From Styela clava (Eukaryota; Chordata; Ascidiacea; Stolidobranchia; Styelidae), in NCBI RefSeq assembly GCF_964204865.1, contig NC_135251.1, positions 6,138,001 through 6,202,000 of the forward strand: a DNA stretch of 64,000 nucleotides, written 5' to 3'. Shown here one piece after another: positions 57,401 to 64,000 of the stretch; position 1 is the stretch's first letter, and each line of letters opens with the position of its first letter. The notes beneath the pieces were generated by a model. That model saw nothing but the letters and a program-made list of their open reading frames with translations. It had not been told where the DNA came from and made no database searches. The translations under genes and the position numbers were made by a program.

Positions 57401-60400
57401 ATCTGATACTTAATGATCTGCAGTGCAGTTATGAAGAAAGAACCTGCAGTTTAAAACATATCGGCTTGACGGTGTGGCGTATCGTGCAAAGCGTGTATTC
57501 TTCTGGCTAACCTGTGACGGTTCGCTGGTTCGAATCCCATGCAGGGATAATTATGTGCGAGAGGATTGCTGGGCTCCTCACTGTTGTAGGATCGTCCCTC
57601 AACCACCAAGTCCATGCCTCTGAGACAAATAACAGGCTAAAAAATCCCATACCCAACATGGACTAATCGATAACCGGACGAGAAGCCCTGGTTCGCCATA
57701 TGATTACTTCATCTTAATGGCTTTCCTCTCCCCTGGGATAAATAAGTAAAGCCTATCCCATCCTTGTAATACTACATGGGCAATCATACCTTCTGATATG
57801 GATTATAAATCAAAATACAAAATAACTTTCTTGATAAACGCAAAAAAATCGAACCTTCGCCAGCTGGTTGTGGACTCGTGCTATCAAAATTATTTGACAT
57901 TGATGACGGAATCGATGACCTCACTGAAGCTGATGATGTCATATTCAGACCGGAATTCAGAAGATTTGAAGGCTGTTCTTCTCCTCCCAATAAAAACCCA
58001 ACGCCGGGAAACTCTTCAAGTAACCGTGGGTCTTGGAATGTCACAAATCGCTTGTCTGTAACCTTTATATAAAGAAGTGAGCTATTAACTGGACAACTAT
58101 ACACAACCTTGATGGATACTTCAGGAGGTCCATTTGTTCAATATGAAGACTGTCCATAAAGTCCCTGAACAATTTCAATTTTGTTAAAAAGTCAGTTTTC
58201 AATATATCTTAACCAGGTTTGTTGTTTTTTAATCAAAAATTGTTCAAGTATTTTTACTTGATTCAATACATCTGAGAGGGCCAAAACAATATATGGTATC
58301 GTTAAAATCCCTTTGCAATCCTAAACTTTTTAAGACTTATGGACACCCTACACGAGCTTTATTCGTATGTGTATAAATCAAGGATGCTGTAGCAACGAGA
58401 ATATCGGTCAGAAACCGAAGACTTATCGATTGAAACTGCGGTTTTGATTCATGACTCTATAGTGACACCGCGTGTCTCATCACTAATTGATTGATAACTC
58501 GCTAATTATACGACATAGTTCATCCAAAATCAATAGGCTTCTGGTCCGAGATATGATGAATGCACATGCAAAATGGGGGGAATTGGGGCAGATTCAACCA
58601 CGCCTTCATGAGATATCGCCTGCATCTAACAGACAGACAAACAGACAAATACCTTACCGATCTAAAGATCGATAAGTAACAACTATCTTAATTGATTCAG
58701 TAGCTTTGCTTCACTGCAACACAAATTTATTTATGTAACGTTACTTTCTAATCAAACATAGTTTACACATGGCCAGTAATGTTCAGAATACAGGAATGCT
58801 ACAAGAATACAAGACCCTAAGAAGGGTCTTGCTATACAATGACATACGGTAATCGCAATACATTATTTTTTTTTTTTTTTCAGATTCAGATGTGTGTAGC
58901 AAGACTCCTGAATTACAAAGTATTACAATAATAATGTAGAATATTAAAATATCCACCTGTATTGGGACTCCATCAGGGTATCTGGCTTGCAGTTCAGAAG
59001 GAAAGTATCCGTCCATGATATCCTGAAGACATCTCTGCGTTGTTTGGTCGGCATAGGAACGAAACGGTCCACTGAACATCATTATTCCGTTTTTATACAA
59101 AGTTAGAGGAATGGATTCGATTGCCTGAATGCAGATGAATTTATATATAAATCCTTAAATTTACCGAGAGCATGCGCAATTGATAAGATAGATAAGATAA
59201 GTTAAGAAAAGAAAGTCAGATAAGGAAGTTAGATAAGATTCATCTCATTTCTGAGCATGCATGTGACCTTGCTTTGAATAAATTTTCATGTAAAAAACGT
59301 ACCAATATAACTGTATATAGTTTCAGCTCTATGCATTTCAGTTACAGAAGTAACTTTTCTTCTCTGTTAGTGTGTAGCATGTAGTTGTCATAGATATAGT
59401 TTCAGTAGCTCTTGGAATGTAAGCAGTCACCCATAGCTCTCTCAGAGCATTTTTTACTCCTGAGTGAGCACAACCTTAGAGCGATTTTTTATGTAAAAAA
59501 TCTTCCACAATATTTGGTTTAATACTTTGTGCTAAACTATACAGAACACAAATCAGTTCAAATTTACAAATTTTAAATTTTTTATAAATTTTAAAGTACG
59601 GACGATCAAAGTGAAGTACTTGACTTTAATACTTTCGTAATTCAAAGAATTTTCATTCAAATAAAAAACTCAGTCACCACAAAGAGTAGTATAATTAACA
59701 GACATCAGGCACACGACACAATACATAAGTGGCAATCAAGAGATGATTAAAAACTACGCAACTGAAGTACCCCCTCAAGTGTAGGTACATAAAAAGTATC
59801 AATGAACAACAAGCATGGCCAGGGTATAACTCATTATTCCCTCATAAAGCTCAAATTTGTGAGATGATAATCAGTAATTTAAATCTTCATTATGATTGGC
59901 TACAGGGTAATATAAGCTATTATGATGTACCAATCAAAACTATTATGATGTAAGAATTGTGGAATGTATAAAATCCAAGTTATGGCACTCATGAAGAGCT
60001 ATGGAATGCCATAGGGATTAGGACCAGCAAAATATACTATGAAGAATATATCAAATTCAATGGAATCATTTCTTATATTTGTTAATGTGACTAAATTTTT
60101 GCATATCTGACGTTGTCTGTGACATAACACATGAGTGAGTGAAATTGGTTGGATCACCTAACTGCTGGAAATTTAAAGTTCCCTTTACTACGAACGTACA
60201 TCTAAGTATTTCACTTGGCCCACTTGTCTCTGCTATAAATATGACTATAGTTTTTATTAACGTCATAATGACCCTGATTGTGACTTTGTGCTTCTTATTA
60301 TTATATAAAGTATAAACGTTTGCCTAGCTGTTATAAAGAAACTGTCCTATTATCTGTAATGGCCCATTCAGAAAAGTAATTGCCACCCCTGATATAGATC

Positions 60401-63400
60401 AATTTATTGCTCAAGTATTCCAATACACAGCATAGACAGATAACCAAATGCTGTGGTTCAACATAAGGATTAAGTCGTCTTATCGGTTTTCCTCTCCCAG
60501 AACAAATATGAAATCCTATTTTTTACATTTTTTTATGATACTACATGATGCTATTTGTCTTTTTCTCACTCTAAACAAGGCCCCGTACAAGCAGCCATAT
60601 GTAAGAAGCTAAAGCTAAACAAAATCTTCGCAATTTGGTATTGTCTATTCAATTTATTAGTTTGTGGGCGTTCGGAACCCGCGATGTCCTCATAGTAAGT
60701 CTAATGCTTCAGCCACAGGACCATTTCAGCACCCTTACCTTTAATTTTGCTCCCCCCATCGTCTGGGCGACCTTATTTTCTCCTTTCCCGGCCAGAATGT
60801 TCAAATCGTTCACATTTTCGACAATAAGATCAAAATCTGGGGTGAAAACTTGACCTGATACTGATGAACCTAAAAAGTTTATTAACGTTTAAATTTAGAA
60901 TAAGATATAGCAGTGTGGTGCCTTGCAGACCAGCGACAGGAAATCTTTTCTCTAAACAATGTAATAGCAAGCAAGCGAGTTGTCTAGACTTTTGCATTTT
61001 GCAATAGGTCTAGCTAATTAAAAAAACCTTTGTTAGATTTGATCTTGTCGCCCTTATTTTCGATATTTACTTTTCTTTATTATTTACTTTTCTTATTATG
61101 TCCACATATTTTCAACTTGTTTTGAATAAAACATACTTTCGTCCAACTATCTGTTATTTGTAGCTTATTGCTAGCTAGTTATTTATGAGATGGATCGCAA
61201 TACTTGACAAATTCTAAAAAGGCCCAAAAAGTTTGAGAACACATGCTCTAGAACAGGGCAACAATCGGAACCTTTCGAGTATTTGATTCGGACCGTACAT
61301 AATTTTTTATTTCGGATCAGCCTCACTTTTGAAGTTTCCTTTCATAAAATGACTTTTATAGTTTTGAATATATATGAAAAGAACTATAAAACCATAATAA
61401 ACCATTTTGATTAGATAGTATAATCATTAGCTCGTCAAGGAAGTGCGCCGTTTAAGGATGCCAAAATATAATTTCTGGAAACACCGAACCCAAATAATTT
61501 TTTGCATGCAAATCTTTGGTAAAAATAGTTGAGTAGCCCTGCTCTAGAATATATTTTAAATGAACTGCATTGTGTTTTTCTGGATCACCCTAAAAATTCC
61601 TAATCATGAATACGACATACCAGGCTTCCATGCAATTGCATTATTATTCAACGTCACGGGCGTTTGGTGATTTATTTCTTCATCATCAAGATATTTATTG
61701 GAGTTGGGATTCGATTTCTCACCAACCCAAATCATCCCGTAGTCTGCCAGGAACGTCTAAAATAAAAAATTAATGTGTTACAGCCATGGCTGGGAGCCAA
61801 GCTGATGCTACCGGAAATTTCTGTGGCTCCAGCTTCTAAACATCTGTTAAGACGGTAAGACGGGTTAATGATATGGCAAACCACGGCCTCTTGTCCGGTT
61901 ACCAGTCCATGTCAGGTAGAGGAAACCATAACCGACCAGCGGTTACGTGAACCACCTTACAGCGGCGAGGAGTCCAGCAATCCTCTCAAACATAATTATT
62001 CCAGCATGGGAAAATTTAGGAATAATTAAAAGTAATAGCCTTCTAGAAAAAAATCAATCTTTAACCACTGAAAATTTCAAAGCGATGGGTCAGTAGCTGA
62101 AGAGAAAATGGATTCTTCAATAACCAAAAAAATTATTTCAAAGAACAACAACAACATAATAGCGAAATAATCCATAGGTTCACCAAGCGTCCAATAAGCG
62201 AAGGGAAGACTGGAAACCCTTATTCTAGTCAACTTCACATCCATTCCCCCACCCACTCACCTCCATCTCATAAACCTGCTGTTTTAATTCCAAACATTTC
62301 GCTTCAAGTTCAGCGACTTTTGATGGACTTTCGTTCTCTCCAGATTTCAAATTTCTTTCTAACAGAGAAGTTTTCTCTTCCAAAACCTGTCAATATAATG
62401 GTGGAGATTTCATTGATGAAACCAATTTACTTATAAAAGAAGTTCACATACTGAACTAATTCACTAGGAGCAAAAGAACTTGGAATATAAATATATGGGC
62501 GCTCCAAAAGTACCAATATGGAGGTAACTAATTTTGTTCGCCTATTTGACATCAAGTTGTGTAAAGAGACTGGTGCCTATGGGCAGAGGTATATTCACTT
62601 GGGTAACACAGACAGTCCCCGAACTCGTAATAGAACTAAAATAAGGAAAACGGAATAAAATTATGGCCCTAACCTGGTACACACACTACGGGAGTACCAT
62701 CATTTCATCATAGCGTAGTTAATATATTACACCCAGACGAGGTAGGCCAGTTGTTCTCAAACTTTTCTATGTAGTCCCGTAATATGGGTACCAGGTTAGG
62801 GTTGGGCTATAATTTTATTCCAATTTTCATTTTTTTAGGTTTTTACGAGTTCAGGGACTGTCTGTGTTAACCAAGTGAATATACCCCCTGCCAATAGGTT
62901 TAAGCCCCTTTACAGAACTTGATGTAAAGTAGACAAACAAAATTAGTTACCTCCACATTGGTACACATACTTCTGGATATTTCACAAAAATACGCGAACC
63001 CCTTTAAATGAGATCACACGACTTATGACCAGGATGACAGCATATCAAAATATTATCAAATGAAAACTTAAAATTTCTTTTGAAGTGAATAGCGTTTATA
63101 AGCTCAGTTATAGAGATACCCTCGATTTGTTACCTTTCGCAAGTTCGACCACAACGATGGTCTATTTTGCTATTTTGTTTTTATAAAAGTGCAAAGTTCA
63201 CAGACACTACCCCATTTTTGTTAGCCCCTTAGGGCTTCGCATACCCTCAGTTGGGAACCACTGCAGTAGGTCAGCTTTGTACCAACCTTTATTCTTTTGT
63301 CTTTTTCAAGAATCTCTCTCGTATACGATAAATTTTTCTTTTCTAGTATTGCTATTTTCTGCATCATTGATGTCATTAAGTCCATGTCTGATGGAACATT

Positions 63401-63414
63401 GGCCGATGAGTTCC
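54420..63414 (-). CDS. UBXN11: UBXN11, SEP and UBX domain protein (5' end outside window)
   Basis: Ten exons on the - strand join in phase: 63414-63287, 62386-62261, 61756-61621, 60869-60739, 59124-58957, 58062-57855, 56972-56850, 56414-56348, 55761-55612 and 54573-54420; 462 residues to the stop. UBXN11 belongs to the UBX family of p97/VCP adaptors and has been linked to Rho-family GTPase signalling. Order: coiled coil (MMQKIAILEKKN..., EEKTSLLERN, KVAELEAKCLELKQQVYEME), TFLADYGMIWVGE, the SEP domain (LYKNGIMMFSGPFRSY ... GYFPSELQARYPDGVPIQ), a Ser-rich linker, LEQFIGKLPRNVIRDGKIID, then the UBX domain (TLRIKSEDGDKTLLIKMKF, TIGDLRNYI, and in the last exon IISTFPSKTYSDDSKTLQEC with GLVPNATLCLQ). 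The FxxPxx-type loop is FPSKTY. The start codon and first exon(s) lie beyond 64000. AATAAA overlaps the stop and recurs at 54397-54392. Confidence 0.95.
54778..55051 (+). repeat. Dispersed ~300 bp repeat in UBXN11 last intron
   Basis: It runs from gagaatattggtcggagacc to gatcgataagtaat and lacks the cccccaaaacagcgc block, so it belongs to the subfamily of 58393-58678 and 23217-23507. Confidence 0.75.
55078..55555 (+). mobile_element. Two SINE copies in tandem
   Basis: The first runs from agacggtgtggcgcattgat to aatatgtaaatcctatcc, and the second starts directly after it at tgtgggagagaattgcctga and ends tttctctcgcccccggg-like text near 55540. The second lacks the tRNA-like head. Confidence 0.7.
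56487..56790. mobile_element. hAT-like MITE with CAGGGGTGTGCAACC end
   Basis: It starts caggggtgtgcaaccgatgg and ends attaaaagttgcacacctct. It sits in the UBXN11 intron between exons 56972-56850 and 56414-56348, and the open frames there belong to it. Confidence 0.7.
57470..57765 (+). mobile_element. tRNA-derived SINE, near full length
   Basis: The head gacggtgtggcgtatcgtgc is followed by the best B box in the window, ggttcgaatccc, then gcgagaggattgctgggctc, ggataaccggacgagaa-like body text and a terminal aagcctatccc. Confidence 0.8.
58147..58352. mobile_element. mariner-like MITE in UBXN11 intron
   Basis: It runs from tgtccataaagtccctgaac to acttatggacacccta and shares its interior with 30427-30656 and 40541-40747. 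Confidence 0.6.
58393..58678 (+). repeat. Dispersed ~300 bp repeat
   Basis: It runs from gagaatatcggtcagaaacc to gatcgataagtaac, with a small insertion tggggggaattggggc near 58575. Confidence 0.75.
59140..60738. other. UBXN11 intron; mostly unique AT-rich sequence
   Basis: A short purine-rich gataagatagataagataag tract lies near 59180-59240, and 60425-60520 is a SINE 3' fragment. No other element or exon is recognised. Confidence 0.4.
61855..62200. mobile_element. - strand SINE fragment next to a GGACACG-element fragment
   Basis: Positions 61855-62010 are the reversed SINE (ggcaaaccacggcctcttgt ... gaggagtccagcaatcctct). Positions 62025-62200 hold the interior of the GGACACG family (taatagccttctag, ctttaaccactgaaaatttc) and an AAC run. 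Confidence 0.6.
62500..62975. mobile_element. Two copies of the GGTACACACACT MITE in opposite directions
   Basis: The first, + copy runs from gggcgctccaaaagtaccaa to ggtacacacactacgggagt. The second, reversed, runs from cgtaatatgggtaccaggtt to accaatgtggaggtaa-complementary text near 62965 and is nested in a hAT-like element (ccagttgttctcaaactttt at 62748; ttgggaaccactgcagtagg at about 63250). Confidence 0.65.
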
Positions 63415-63519
63415 CTGTGGAACAAACCAATTACATGTTATTGTATTCCTGCAACAGGAGGAGACTTGGGGTAGGTAGGGAGATTTTTTGTCCAAAAAAA
63501 AAAAGTGGATGTTTGTATA

Positions 63520-63825
63520 GAGCGGGGGCGGGCAAGGTTTTTGGGTCAGGGGCCAAAATTTTGCCCGCCCTTGCTGGCGGGCCATGTAAGTGTGATGTAA
63601 AATGTTACATTTTATGAACAATATTCACAGTGTTACAGAAGCAAAATTGAAAAAGACAATAGGCCTCGAGCCAAACATAAATTCAATCGCAATCTTAACA
63701 AATTCCTTGAGCTATTTTTTAGCTAAATTATCAAAATTTGGTTTTAGTTCGGTTGCGGCAGCATCAGATGGGCCAGATTGAATTACTTAATGGGCCGGAT
63801 TTAGCATGCGGGCCGCAGTTTGCCC
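63520..63825 (+). mobile_element. hAT-like MITE, CAGGGGTGGGCAA family
   Basis: It starts gcgggggcgggcaaggtttt and ends cgggccgcagtttgcccatg. The 106-codon frame 63297-63617 runs from the reverse of a UBXN11 exon into this element and is not a gene. Confidence 0.65.
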
Positions 63826-63895
63826 ATGTCATGCATAGGGTCTTGTTTGGAGCAAAAGACTTATAAAAAATGTAACCTAGAAAGTTAAATTTTGG

Positions 63896-64000
63896 ACCTC
63901 CTGAAGTATGCGCACCAAGATGGCGCACAACCTAAACTCAGGTCGTGTACCAGGTTAGGGTTCAGGTTGTGCGACATCTTGGTGCGCATACTTTCGAAAC
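63896..64000. mobile_element. CTCCCGAAGTATG MITE, short palindromic copy, at window end
   Basis: It runs from ggacctcctgaagtatgcgc to gcgcatactttcgaa with inverted ends that include accaagatggcgcacaacct. It resembles the 23912 and 32336 fragments. It lies in the intron upstream of the first visible UBXN11 exon. Confidence 0.65.

Noticed and set aside
57475-57545. tRNA gene with a good B box
   Set aside because: No cloverleaf with a matching acceptor stem could be drawn; the sequence continues into the SINE body, so it is a SINE head.

Overview
This window is eukaryotic nuclear DNA from a metazoan. It is AT-rich, its genes are split by GT-AG introns, and it is densely seeded with small transposons and tRNA-derived SINEs. 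The gene set (BUD13, METTL6, an HSD17B3/B12-type reductase, UBXN11, a membrane fibrinogen-domain protein, and a C-type lectin/sushi/WAP secreted protein), the gene spacing of roughly one per 10 kb and the short introns suggest an invertebrate deuterostome. An ascidian tunicate is my best guess, but nothing in the window proves it. All exon boundaries below were assigned by reading splice sites and checking that reading phases join.

Layout. 0.45-11.1 kb: a large imperfect inverted duplication. Its right arm carries the 5' part of a secreted C-type lectin - sushi (CCP) - WAP - Cys-rich gene on the + strand (6261-15297). Its left arm carries a truncated, frameshifted copy on the - strand (671-3336). 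15.6-24 kb: no confident gene; an orphan ORF, a tandem array with a ~0.4 kb unit (18.8-21.1 kb), hAT-like remnants and a palindromic pair of a dispersed ~300 bp repeat. 24.1-30.8 kb (-): a type II membrane protein with a fibrinogen-related domain, missing only its N-terminal exon(s), with a duplicated exon fragment inside an intron. 30.8-34.7 kb: transposons and SINEs. 34.8-35.6 kb (+): METTL6, single exon. 37.1-38.0 kb (+): short-chain dehydrogenase, single exon. 39.7-48.8 kb (+): complete nine-exon BUD13, followed by a minisatellite whose unit includes the BUD13 stop codon. 48.8-54.4 kb: hAT-type elements and SINEs. 54.4-63.4 kb (-): UBXN11, ten exons, 5' end outside the window.

How the genes relate. 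They do not form one pathway. METTL6 (tRNA m3C32 methylation), BUD13 (RES pre-mRNA splicing and retention complex) and UBXN11 (p97/VCP adaptor family) are housekeeping-type intracellular genes. The lectin/CCP/WAP protein and the fibrinogen-domain membrane protein look like surface or innate-recognition proteins, the gene class that typically duplicates and decays in invertebrates, as the inverted pseudogene and the duplicated fibrinogen exon show here. Acceptor-like sites a short distance 5' of the start codons of METTL6, the dehydrogenase and BUD13 would fit a spliced 5' leader or SL trans-splicing.

The most unusual items are the inverted lectin-gene duplication with different damage in each copy, the minisatellite seeded by the BUD13 stop-codon region, the 91-bp hairpin in BUD13 intron 6, and the 18.8-21.1 kb array of decayed, exon-like units. 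I did not find a clearly new biochemical system.
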